A stretch of DNA of 20,331 bases from Anaerolineae bacterium (GTDB lineage: Bacteria; Chloroflexota; Anaerolineae; B4-G1): positions 1-20,331 of the forward strand of contig JADHWW010000133.1 in the NCBI GenBank assembly GCA_016783285.1, read 5' to 3'. Shown here piece by piece: positions 1 to 6,762 of the stretch; within the stretch, counting starts at the first letter, position 1, and every line of letters starts with the position of its first letter. The translations under genes and the position numbers were made by a program. A model generated the notes under the pieces. That model was not told the origin of the DNA and did no database searches. It was given only the letters and a program-made list of their open reading frames with translations.

Positions 1-1699
1 TCAGTTTGCCAGGAGAGAAGAGGCTGGGCGTGTGGTCCGCTGCTACGGTGAGGTCGGGTGCGGAGGTTACCTGTGTGGGCTCGATGAAGGGCGGAGGGGC
101 GTCCTCATTGCTGCGGATGGTGACGCTGTTGTAGAGTAGAGTGCCGTTGGGGAGGGGAGACTTGACTTGCACGCGCACGACGATGTCGCGTGGATCTCCG
201 GCGGGAAGGTCGCCGATGACCCAATAGCGTGTGTTGCCTGTCCCGCCACTGGGCGAGGGATAGGCGCTGAGGAAGGTGACATTGCTGTCCAGAGTGTCGG
301 TCAGCACCACCCCGCTCGCGGGAACCGTGCCCGTGTTCTCATAGCGGATGTAGTAATTGAGTGTGGCGCCAGCCTCGACCGGGTCGGGATTATCTGTCTG
401 GGTGACCCAGAGATCGGACTCCGATTCCACGTCTGTGGTCTCGATGACGGTAATGGGCGAGGTCTGGGCGCTATCGAGGGTGGCCTGGTTGGTCAGCACT
501 GTCCCTACTGGCAAGAGGCTCGCGACTCGGACCAGAATGGTTACAGTCACAGGGGTCCCCACCTCTGCAGTTCCAATGTTCCACTGGTTGTTCCCGACAT
601 CGGGATCCGGCCATGCCCGGTCGAACGAGACGTTGGGATCGTAGGTCTCAACGAGGGTGACAGCAGTCGCGTTTTCATTGCCGCTGTTCGAGATGGCGAT
701 GATGTAGATTAGGTTGCCGCCCGCGAGAGCGGGGTCAGGATCATCGCTCTTGATGAGGCTCAAGATCGGTGCTGACTCGACAGTGGTCTGCACCTGGGCG
801 CTGTTATTCCCACCGTTGGGGTCAGTCTGGTCGCCGCCAATGGTGGCGTCGTTGGTGAGGATTGTGCCGCTAGGCAGGGGGCTCGCGACGGAGGCAAGGA
901 TGGTGAGGGTCGCGCTGTCGCCGTTGCCCACGTTGCCCACCGTCCACACCCCGGTGTCGCTGTCGTAGCTACCCTGGCTGTGCATGTCGGACTGGAAGGT
1001 CACGCCCGGCGGCAGGATGTCGGTGACGGTCACGCCAGTGGCGTCGGAGGGGCCGTTGTTGGAGGCAGTGAGGATGTAGGTCAAGGTTTCGCCTGCAATC
1101 ACCGTGCTGGGGTTGCCGGATTTGGTGATTGCCAGATCGGTCTCGGTGTCGACCGTGGTCCCTTCTGTGTCCGTGTTGTTGCTGAGGATAGGGTCAGTCT
1201 CGTTACCTGAGACGGTGGCCGTGTTGACGAGCGTCCCTGTCGTCGAGGGGTCAACGGTGACAACGATATTGACTATTGCGCTGGGGATAATCAGGGTGCC
1301 AAGGTCGAAGAGGTTGCAAGTGACGGTGCCGCCTGATAATATGTTGCAGCTACCTGGGCTGGCCGTGGCTGTGTTGCAGGTCACGCCGGGTGGCAGGATG
1401 TCGGTTAAGACGACACCCGTGGCCGGATCGGGACCGTTATTGGTGACGGTAATCGTGTAGGTCAGGGTCTCCCCAGCAGTCACTATGTTGGGGTTGCCAG
1501 ACTTGATCACTGCCAGATCAGCGGGATCCTCTTCGATAGAGTCAGCGCTCTGATTCTTTGAGATCGATAGACTGACCAGGTCGAGCATATGTCTAGCATT
1601 GGCCCCCTGGAAGAATAGCAGCAGGGTGCCCCCCATCCCAGCGAGCCCGACCAGTAGTGCAGCCACGAGTTGAATGAGAACTTTCCTGCTGTCTTTCAT
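1..1699 (-). CDS. DUF11-repeat surface protein, C-terminus outside window
   Basis: The minus strand is open from ATG 1699 to the window edge (566 codons, no stop). Residues about 5-35 are hydrophobic after a KDSRK start and end in GANA, so they form a signal peptide or membrane anchor. Then come at least five consecutive repeats of about 120 residues of the DUF11 type. Each begins with DLAVIKSGNP- or DLWVTQTDNP-like strands, followed by AGETLTYTITVTNNGP, an ATGVVLTDILPPGVTF-like segment and a TLVNTATV-like closing strand. DUF11 repeats are Ig-like modules of extracellular or cell-wall proteins, so a surface adhesin or S-layer-like role is inferred. GAGGTG lies 6 nt before ATG 1699; an in-frame ATG at 1726 has no such site. 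The C-terminal anchor is not visible. Confidence 0.88.
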   Translation of the reverse strand, partial: MKDSRKVLIQLVAALLVGLAGMGGTLLLFFQGANARHMLDLVSLSISKNQSADSIEEDPADLAVIKSGNPNIVTAGETLTYTITVTNNGPDPATGVVLTDILPPGVTCNTATASPGSCNILSGGTVTCNLFDLGTLIIPSAIVNIVVTVDPSTTGTLVNTATVSGNETDPILSNNTDTEGTTVDTETDLAITKSGNPSTVIAGETLTYILTASNNGPSDATGVTVTDILPPGVTFQSDMHSQGSYDSDTGVWTVGNVGNGDSATLTILASVASPLPSGTILTNDATIGGDQTDPNGGNNSAQVQTTVESAPILSLIKSDDPDPALAGGNLIYIIAISNSGNENATAVTLVETYDPNVSFDRAWPDPDVGNNQWNIGTAEVGTPVTVTILVRVASLLPVGTVLTNQATLDSAQTSPITVIETTDVESESDLWVTQTDNPDPVEAGATLNYYIRYENTGTVPASGVVLTDTLDSNVTFLSAYPSPSGGTGNTRYWVIGDLPAGDPRDIVVRVQVKSPLPNGTLLYNSVTIRSNEDAPPPFIEPTQVTSAPDLTVAADHTPSLFSPGKL

Positions 1700-1795
1700 G
1701 TCCCGCACCTCGATGTCTGTGTCCATACAGCAGGTGACAATAGACAATACGCGCAGTTGGGCCGTTTCATCTGATGATCACCCCATTATTCCCAT

Positions 1796-1825
1796 TCTAT
1801 ACTACAGCGGTTACCAAACGGTAAC
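1796..1825 (-). promoter_or_regulatory. Putative promoter with overlapping inverted repeat for the DUF11 gene
   Basis: On the minus strand a TTACCG -35 (1819-1824) and a TATAGA -10 (1796-1801) are 17 bp apart. A perfect inverted repeat, GTTACC-AAAC-GGTAAC (1810-1825), overlaps the -35 and the spacer, which is where a repressor or activator would bind. The match to consensus is moderate and no regulator is identified. Confidence 0.4.
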
Positions 1826-1878
1826 AGAAGTGCTTGAGATTTCCTAAATACTGCAGTTGGTGACCAGAGGGTATATGT

Positions 1879-1918
1879 AGCAGCCTGCATCCCGCGATGC
1901 GGGCTGCTCGTGTTTTTT
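1879..1918 (+). terminator. 13-bp stem-loop with T tract on the plus strand
   Basis: Bases 1879-1891 pair with 1896-1908 (13 pairs, one G-T wobble) around the loop CCGC, and CGTG plus six T follow on the plus strand. The shape is that of an intrinsic terminator, but both flanking genes lie on the minus strand, where the T tract would precede the hairpin. It may act as a T-poor terminator or mRNA-end stabiliser for the gene ending at 1932, or block antisense transcription. The structure is directly visible; the role is uncertain. Confidence 0.55.
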
Positions 1919-1931
1919 CGGCGTCAGTCTA

Positions 1932-2981
1932 CTACCCAGAGGCCAGAGTAGGCCGCGGCTCGTCGGTGGGGGGGGGTGGCGGTGGCTCGGTGGGAGGTGG
2001 CGGTGGTGGCTCGGTCGGGGGTGGCGGTGGTGGCTCGGTGCGGGGTGGCGGTGGTGGCTCGTCCGGCGGCTCGTCCGGCGGCTCATCCGGCGGCTCATCC
2101 GGCGGCTCATCCGGCGGCTCAGTCGGTGGCGGCGGTGCTGGAGTATCGGTCGGTGGCACCGGAGTAGGAGTGCGGGTCGAAATCACAGCTCTGCGTGTCG
2201 GTGTAGGCGTTAGAGTGGGCGTGTGCGTGGGTGTGAGAGTGGGGGAGGGGGTAGATGTCGCCGTCGGCTCAAACTCCTGGGCGGTGGGGCTCGTGACGGG
2301 CCTCGGTGAGGGGGTCAGCGCAGAGACAGTAGCCGTCCCACTGGCATCACAGAACTCGGCGACCTCTGGCTCTTCTCCTGGCACTGCATACATCTCCCAG
2401 CAAGCGAGGAGCGCGCGCGGCAACGCAGGAGCGCAGGTTATGCCTCCTTCCTCGACTACCAGGTGGGTCATCACATCGTTGATCTCAATCCTGAACCGAG
2501 AGCGAGAGTTCAAGAGCGTCACTGTGCAAACGGGCACGACGAACTCGTATGATGTGCTCTGAGCTTCAAACAGGAGGCTTCCATCCCGTAACGTCACTTG
2601 CAGGCGGGGGGAAATGTTCAGGTTCCGCACCTCTATCGCGGCTTTGGGTGCCAGTTCGAGCGTGCTGCCATCGCCAAGGCAGAACTGAGCACCCTCTGCC
2701 GCATCCGCTACGATCTGACCACTCCCCTCAATGCTGATCTCTCCGTCCATCGTTATCCATTCGGAAGCGTCTGACCATTGCAACTGTGCTTCCCCTGCAC
2801 AGAGGCGCATTCGCAGGTAAGGCGGTGTGACTTGCTCAGTCACTGTGGGGGAGTTGTGGCAAGTGGTGATCAGACCCGCGAGCAGGGCCGGTAACAGCAG
2901 GCAGGCCACTCTTCTAAGCGCACTGAACCGCTGACCGAGTATTCTGGGCTTCGGGTGCATTAACGGATTCCGGGTGGACAT
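1932..2981 (-). CDS. FecR-like secreted protein with Pro/Thr/Glu-rich tail
   Basis: This 349-residue protein starts with basic and then hydrophobic sequence (about residues 18-38, ending LLAGLITTC), a signal peptide or lipoprotein-like anchor, although the residues before Cys are not a classical lipobox. Residues about 45-190 resemble a FecR-type beta domain: a YLRMRLCAGEAQLQ-like opening, WITMDGEISIEGSG, LELAPKAAIEVRNL, then VTLRDGSLLFEA. The last 110 or so residues are low complexity: TPTPT-rich, then five PPDE units and several PPPPPTE units, which would form an extended wall-spanning stalk. The reading frame is open upstream to 3284, but a strong promoter at 3036-3063 places the mRNA start near 3028, so ATG 2981 (or 2960) is the real start. 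Function is not known; FecR domains often sense or scaffold at the envelope. Confidence 0.72.
   Translation of the reverse strand: MSTRNPLMHPKPRILGQRFSALRRVACLLLPALLAGLITTCHNSPTVTEQVTPPYLRMRLCAGEAQLQWSDASEWITMDGEISIEGSGQIVADAAEGAQFCLGDGSTLELAPKAAIEVRNLNISPRLQVTLRDGSLLFEAQSTSYEFVVPVCTVTLLNSRSRFRIEINDVMTHLVVEEGGITCAPALPRALLACWEMYAVPGEEPEVAEFCDASGTATVSALTPSPRPVTSPTAQEFEPTATSTPSPTLTPTHTPTLTPTPTRRAVISTRTPTPVPPTDTPAPPPPTEPPDEPPDEPPDEPPDEPPDEPPPPPRTEPPPPPPTEPPPPPPTEPPPPPPTDEPRPTLASG
1965..2060. repeat. Four tandem 24-bp units in the Pro-rich tail
   Basis: Units begin at 1965, 1989, 2013 and 2037 and share GGTGGCGGTGGTGGCTC with small differences. They encode PPPPPTE-type octapeptides on the minus strand. 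Such repeats expand and contract by slippage, so tail length probably varies between strains. Confidence 0.9.
2056..2115. repeat. Five tandem 12-bp units coding PPDE
   Basis: The unit GGCTCRTCCGGC is repeated five times without interruption. The first two units carry G and the last three carry A at the variable base. On the minus strand each unit encodes PPDE in the protein tail. The sixth unit has diverged (GGCTCAGTCGGT). Confidence 0.92.
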
Positions 2982-3035
2982 GGCTCTTGTTCTACTGCAG
3001 GTATGACCAGTGCTCTGCTTCTCGCCGTCCTGAGT

Positions 3036-3063
3036 ATTATACTCTTGATCTGTCCTATGACAA
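3036..3063 (-). promoter_or_regulatory. Strong sigma70-type promoter for the FecR-like gene
   Basis: Minus strand: TTGTCA (3058-3063), 16-bp spacer, perfect TATAAT (3036-3041). The -10 lies inside an odd-length palindrome, GAGTAT-T-ATACTC (3032-3044), a possible operator. Transcription would start near 3028, about 47 nt before ATG 2981. Confidence 0.7.
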
Positions 3064-3142
3064 GTCTCAAAGGCGACTGAGGAATCGCAACAGTTCTGTG
3101 GCTCCCTTTCAACGGCCAGGACTGCCAACGCGGAGACAGCAA

Positions 3143-3170
3143 TTGCGGAATCACACACGAATGGTATAAT
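3143..3170 (+). promoter_or_regulatory. Promoter for the sufC-sufB genes
   Basis: Plus strand: TTGCGG (3143-3148), 16-bp spacer, perfect TATAAT (3165-3170). It is divergent from the FecR-gene promoter about 80 bp to its left. The leader to the chosen SufC start is about 97 nt, and I see no clear riboswitch in it. Confidence 0.6.
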
Positions 3171-3273
3171 AAAAGTGATATAGAATTGCCACGCAACATT
3201 TGCGCTGTTTGCGAGAATTTTGTAGCACGGGATGTCATCACGTCTTATGTTAGATGCGGCAGGAGGCCGCCCT

Positions 3274-4065
3274 ATGGAACACAACGTGTTGTTGAAGATG
3301 GAGGACGTGTGGGTTCAGCGGCCCGGCGCGGAGGTATTGCGAGGGGTCAACCTGGCTGTCCAGCGCGGTGAAGTGCATACCCTGCTGGGCCTCAATGGCT
3401 CAGGCAAGACCAGCCTGGCGCTCACGCTGATGGGCGCTGGCGGATATGAGCCAGAACAGGGCCGCATTATTCTCGACGGGCAGGACATCACTGGTCTCTC
3501 TGTGACGGAGCGGGCGCGGTTAGGGCTGACATTGGCCTGGCAGGAGCCGGCCCGCTTCGAGGGGCTGCCTGTGGCTGACTACCTGGCGCTGGGGATGAAG
3601 AAGCCGTCGCGGGAGCGGATCGAGGAGGCGTTGTTGAGTGTGGCGCTTTCACCTCTGGCTTATATGGGTCGCATGGTCAACAGTGCTCTCTCCGGCGGGG
3701 AGCGGAAACGGATCGAGCTGGCGGCGGTCTACGCGATGCGGCCTCGGTTGGCCATCCTCGACGAGCCCGATTCGGGGATTGATGTGCTGTGCATTGAGGA
3801 CATCACGGTGTTGATTCGCCGTATGGCGGACGAGGGCATGTCTGTTCTCTTGATCACGCACCGGGACGAGATGGCTGATGTGGCCGACAGGGCCTCACTG
3901 ATGTGCGGTGGCGCGGTCGTCAACACCGGCACGCCGGCCGAGGTGCGCGAGTACTTCGCGCAGCGGTGCCGGCCACACGAAAACCTGCTGGGCAGCCAAC
4001 CCTGGGGGGCGGAGGCTGGCGGCACCTATCAGCGCGTGATTGCCGAGGGGGTGTGCGATGAGTAA
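3274..4065 (+). CDS. sufC: SufC-type Fe-S assembly ATPase
   Basis: This 263-residue soluble ABC ATPase has Walker A GLNGSGKT (39-46), signature LSGGE (139-143) and Walker B LAILDEP with Asp163-Glu164, followed by the DSGID seen in SufC where transport ATPases usually have a SGLD variant. LITHRD supplies the H-loop His. Length matches SufC (about 250). SufC hydrolyses ATP to reshape SufB while an Fe-S cluster is built. AGGAGG lies 7 nt before ATG 3274; the in-frame ATGs at 3232 and 3250 lack such a site. It overlaps the next gene by 8 nt, indicating a coupled operon. No membrane permease is nearby, which supports the Suf assignment over a transporter. Confidence 0.9.
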   Translation: MEHNVLLKMEDVWVQRPGAEVLRGVNLAVQRGEVHTLLGLNGSGKTSLALTLMGAGGYEPEQGRIILDGQDITGLSVTERARLGLTLAWQEPARFEGLPVADYLALGMKKPSRERIEEALLSVALSPLAYMGRMVNSALSGGERKRIELAAVYAMRPRLAILDEPDSGIDVLCIEDITVLIRRMADEGMSVLLITHRDEMADVADRASLMCGGAVVNTGTPAEVREYFAQRCRPHENLLGSQPWGAEAGGTYQRVIAEGVCDE

Positions 4066-5056
4066 TCATTCACCTTCTCTCGTTAAGTCCTCTATCTTGC
4101 AGCAGCGCGACCCAGCCTGGGCCCGAGAGTTCGAGGCCATCCTGAAGGCATACGAGCAGGCTGGCGGTAAGCCAGACGTCTTGCAGACACCGCGGGTCGC
4201 CAGCGCCGTCATCAGCGGCAATCAAGTACTGGCGGTCAATCAGGTCGAAGGTGTGAACATTGAGGCGGAAGAACGGGAGCATGGTGTGCGTGCTTGCATC
4301 ACGGTCGCGCCGGGTACGAAAGTTGACTATCCCGTACATCTGTGCTTCGGGATGATTCCCGCTGAGGGTCTGCAGGAGATCATCTCCGAGTTTGAGATTG
4401 GGGAAGGGGCGGAGGTGGGCTTCCTGGCGCATTGTACCTTCCCCAACGCGGTGAATCTCAAGCACGTTATGCAGGCGCATATTCACGTCGGGCCGGGCGC
4501 GACGATGCGCTACAGCGAAGGCCACTATCATGGCTCCCTTGGCGGCATTGAGGTGCTGCCCACCACATATGCGCAAGTGGACGAGGGGGGATGGCTGGAG
4601 TCTGAGTTCAGCCTGGTACACGGTCGGGTGGGGCGTTTGGAGATCCAGTTCGAGGTGGACGTAGTCGCCGGGGGTGTGGTCGAGCTGGTCACCAAGGCCT
4701 ACGGATCGGCCGAGGATGAAATCTATGTGAACGAAGTGGTGCGGCTCAACGGAGAGGGGGCACGTGGTTTGACCAAGACGCGAGTTGCGGTGTGCGACCG
4801 GGCCACCAGCGAGATCTACACCACCGCAGAAGGGAACGCGCCCGGCGCGGTGGGGCACATGGACTGTACCGAGATTGTGCGCGGGGAGGCGACGGCGCGC
4901 AATGTGCCGGTCGTCGTCGTGCGCGACGATCGGGCGCGGGTGACCCACGAAGCGGCGATTGGCAGCGTCAGCAAGAATGAGTTGGAGACGCTGATGGCAC
5001 GCGGTCTGGATGAGGATGAGGCCGTAGACATCATCATCCGGGGGATGTTGGGGTAG
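4058..5056 (+). CDS. sufB: Short SufB-type Fe-S cluster scaffold
   Basis: This 332-residue SufB/SufD-family protein has the beta-helix core and the family C-terminus (ARVTHEAAIGSVSKNELETL, then MARGLDEDEAVDIIIRGML). Cys270 in GHMDCTEI lines up with the catalytic Cys of E. coli SufB, and Glu298 in THEA with its essential Glu, so it reads as SufB rather than SufD. It is far shorter than E. coli SufB (about 495 residues) and resembles the compact SufB of archaea and minimal SufBC (SMS-type) systems. ATG 4058 overlaps the end of sufC, with a G-rich ribosome site in the sufC tail. No sufD, sufS, sufU or sufE lies in the window, so the sulfur donor must be encoded elsewhere. Confidence 0.87.
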   Translation: MSNHSPSLVKSSILQQRDPAWAREFEAILKAYEQAGGKPDVLQTPRVASAVISGNQVLAVNQVEGVNIEAEEREHGVRACITVAPGTKVDYPVHLCFGMIPAEGLQEIISEFEIGEGAEVGFLAHCTFPNAVNLKHVMQAHIHVGPGATMRYSEGHYHGSLGGIEVLPTTYAQVDEGGWLESEFSLVHGRVGRLEIQFEVDVVAGGVVELVTKAYGSAEDEIYVNEVVRLNGEGARGLTKTRVAVCDRATSEIYTTAEGNAPGAVGHMDCTEIVRGEATARNVPVVVVRDDRARVTHEAAIGSVSKNELETLMARGLDEDEAVDIIIRGMLG

Positions 5057-5067
5057 TTGGGGAATAG

Positions 5068-5095
5068 TTGCACAACTGTCGAGTTGTGGCATAAT
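5068..5095 (+). promoter_or_regulatory. Promoter with internal inverted repeat ahead of the redox genes
   Basis: Just after the sufB stop, TTGCAC (5068-5073) and CATAAT (5090-5095) are 16 bp apart. Nearly the whole spacer is the perfect inverted repeat CACAACT-GTCG-AGTTGTG (5071-5088), a typical repressor position. The redox genes may therefore be regulated separately from sufCB. Confidence 0.5.
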
Positions 5096-5150
5096 ACTCC
5101 GCTGTACGAGGCGAGAACGTGGTAAATGGTGACAGGGGGTGGAAGATAAG

Positions 5151-6749
5151 ATGCGGTTGAGATATCGGCTGTGGACGGCCGGGATCATTTTGGCGTTGGC
5201 CCTCACCTGGGGGGCGTGCACAGTCCGGGCTGAGGGTGATCCGGTCGTGCGGATAGTCTATTTCACCGCTGAGAGTTGTCTCCACTGCAACGTCATTATC
5301 GATGAGGTATTGGCGCCGCTGCAGACCGAATACGGCGATCAAGTGCAGATCAAAACGGTCGAAGTCTCCGATCCGGCTAACTATGAGATGTTGATCTGCG
5401 CCGAGGAGATGTTCGACGTGACCCCGGATGAGCGTGGGCTGCCGACGCTGATCATTGACGGGCAGGTGCTCATCGGCGAGGATGCCATCCGCGGGCAGTT
5501 AGCCTGTCTGTTCGATACCTGCCTGGGGGCGGGGGGTACGTCCTGGCCCGACATCCCTGGTCTGGAGGGAATCGTTCTGGCTGAGGACGTAGAGGGGCCA
5601 GGCCTGGGATTTGACCTGGAACTGGAGGAGGTGGAGGCTTGTGGCCCAGAGGATGCGGTTGTCTGTGAGGGGCCTGCACCGATCCGGGCGGCTTATTTCT
5701 ACGATGTGGGCTGTCAAGAGTGCAGCCGTGCCGAATACGACATCCGGTACGTACAAAGCAAGTACCCGCAGTTGTTGGTTGAGGAGTATAGCGTTCAGGA
5801 AGACGCTGCTTTGGCGGAATGGCTGGGCGCTCGCTTCGATGTGCCGGAGAAGCGACGTCTGGCAACCCCGGCGTTCTTCGTTGGCGATGAATACTTGATC
5901 GGCAGCGACATCACGTTTGAGGCAGTGTTGGCGTTGGCCGAGAGGTACGCCTCCACCGGCGCGGAGCGAGCGTGGGCTGATTTCAACCCCGAGCAGGCTG
6001 AGCAGAGCATCATCGAGCGCTTTAGATCCTTCGGCGTTCTCACCGTCGCTTTCGCTGGCTTGGTGGATGGTCTCAACCCATGTGCCTTTGCCACGTTGAC
6101 CTTTTTCGTCTCTTATCTGATGCTAAGCGGGCGCAAGGGGCGGGAGATTCTGGCCGTGGGCGGTGCTTTTACCCTCGGCGTGTTTCTGGCCTACCTGGCG
6201 GTAGGGTTGGGCTTCTACAAGATACTTGACTTGCTGGGTGACCTGCTGACGACGTTGGGACGTTGGGTCTATGGCCTGACCGGGGTCTTGTGTGCCGTGT
6301 TGGCGGTGTTCAGTTTCCTCGATTTTCTGAAGGCCCGGCGGGGCGAGATCGGCGACATGACCCTGAACCTACCCCACGGGCTGCGGATGCGCATCAATGC
6401 GGTCATTCGCAGGGGGCGCAAATCGCGAGCCTTCGTCGTAGGCTCTTTCGTCACCGGTTTGGTGGTCTCGTTCCTGGAACTGGTCTGCACGGGCCAGGTC
6501 TATTTGCCGACCATCATTTTTGTGATGAGCCAACCTGAGATGCGGGTGCGCGCGTTTATCTTCCTCCTGTTCTACAATCTGTTGTTCATCCTGCCGCTGG
6601 TCGTGGTCTTCGTTCTGGCCTATTACGGCACCGGTTCCAAGCAGTTTACCCACTTCCTCCAGCGGCGGGCGGCGACCGTCAAACTGGGAATGGCGTTGCT
6701 CTTCGTCGCGCTGGCAGCCTGGCTGACTGTCTCCGTGGTGGCGGTGTAG
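5151..6749 (+). CDS. Double thioredoxin-like / CcdA-DsbD-like membrane fusion protein
   Basis: This 532-residue protein has a signal peptide (1-27, ending VRA), thioredoxin-like domain 1 with CLHC (43-46) and a GLPTLIIDGQVLIG strand, thioredoxin-like domain 2 with CQEC (188-191), then about six membrane spans from residue 295. The membrane part has the CcdA/DsbD pattern: GLNPCAF with Cys311 and ELVCTGQ with Cys446, the redox pair that carries electrons across the membrane. In the CcdA/DsbD family, reducing power from cytoplasmic thioredoxin is passed to outside thiols; here the receiving domains seem fused in front. A GTG at 5139 is in frame, but ATG 5151 has a GGTGGA site at usual spacing. 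It is 13 bp from the next gene and co-transcribed. Confidence 0.85.
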   Translation: MRLRYRLWTAGIILALALTWGACTVRAEGDPVVRIVYFTAESCLHCNVIIDEVLAPLQTEYGDQVQIKTVEVSDPANYEMLICAEEMFDVTPDERGLPTLIIDGQVLIGEDAIRGQLACLFDTCLGAGGTSWPDIPGLEGIVLAEDVEGPGLGFDLELEEVEACGPEDAVVCEGPAPIRAAYFYDVGCQECSRAEYDIRYVQSKYPQLLVEEYSVQEDAALAEWLGARFDVPEKRRLATPAFFVGDEYLIGSDITFEAVLALAERYASTGAERAWADFNPEQAEQSIIERFRSFGVLTVAFAGLVDGLNPCAFATLTFFVSYLMLSGRKGREILAVGGAFTLGVFLAYLAVGLGFYKILDLLGDLLTTLGRWVYGLTGVLCAVLAVFSFLDFLKARRGEIGDMTLNLPHGLRMRINAVIRRGRKSRAFVVGSFVTGLVVSFLELVCTGQVYLPTIIFVMSQPEMRVRAFIFLLFYNLLFILPLVVVFVLAYYGTGSKQFTHFLQRRAATVKLGMALLFVALAAWLTVSVVAV

Positions 6750-6762
6750 GGCTGGAGGGCGG

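Noticed and set aside
2056..2115. Possible CRISPR array
   Set aside because: Units are 12 bp, directly adjacent and without spacers; they are coding tandem repeats.
1897..2562. Plus-strand Gly/Ser-rich 221-codon open frame
   Set aside because: Produced by translating the Pro-codon repeats of the FecR-like gene on the other strand; no start signal.
3232..3273. Longer SufC start at 3232 or 3250
   Set aside because: No ribosome site, and the extra residues fall outside the SufC family; AGGAGG favours 3274.
4070..5221. Minus-strand 383-codon open frame
   Set aside because: Exactly antisense to sufB, with no family features; the plus strand carries clear SufB motifs.
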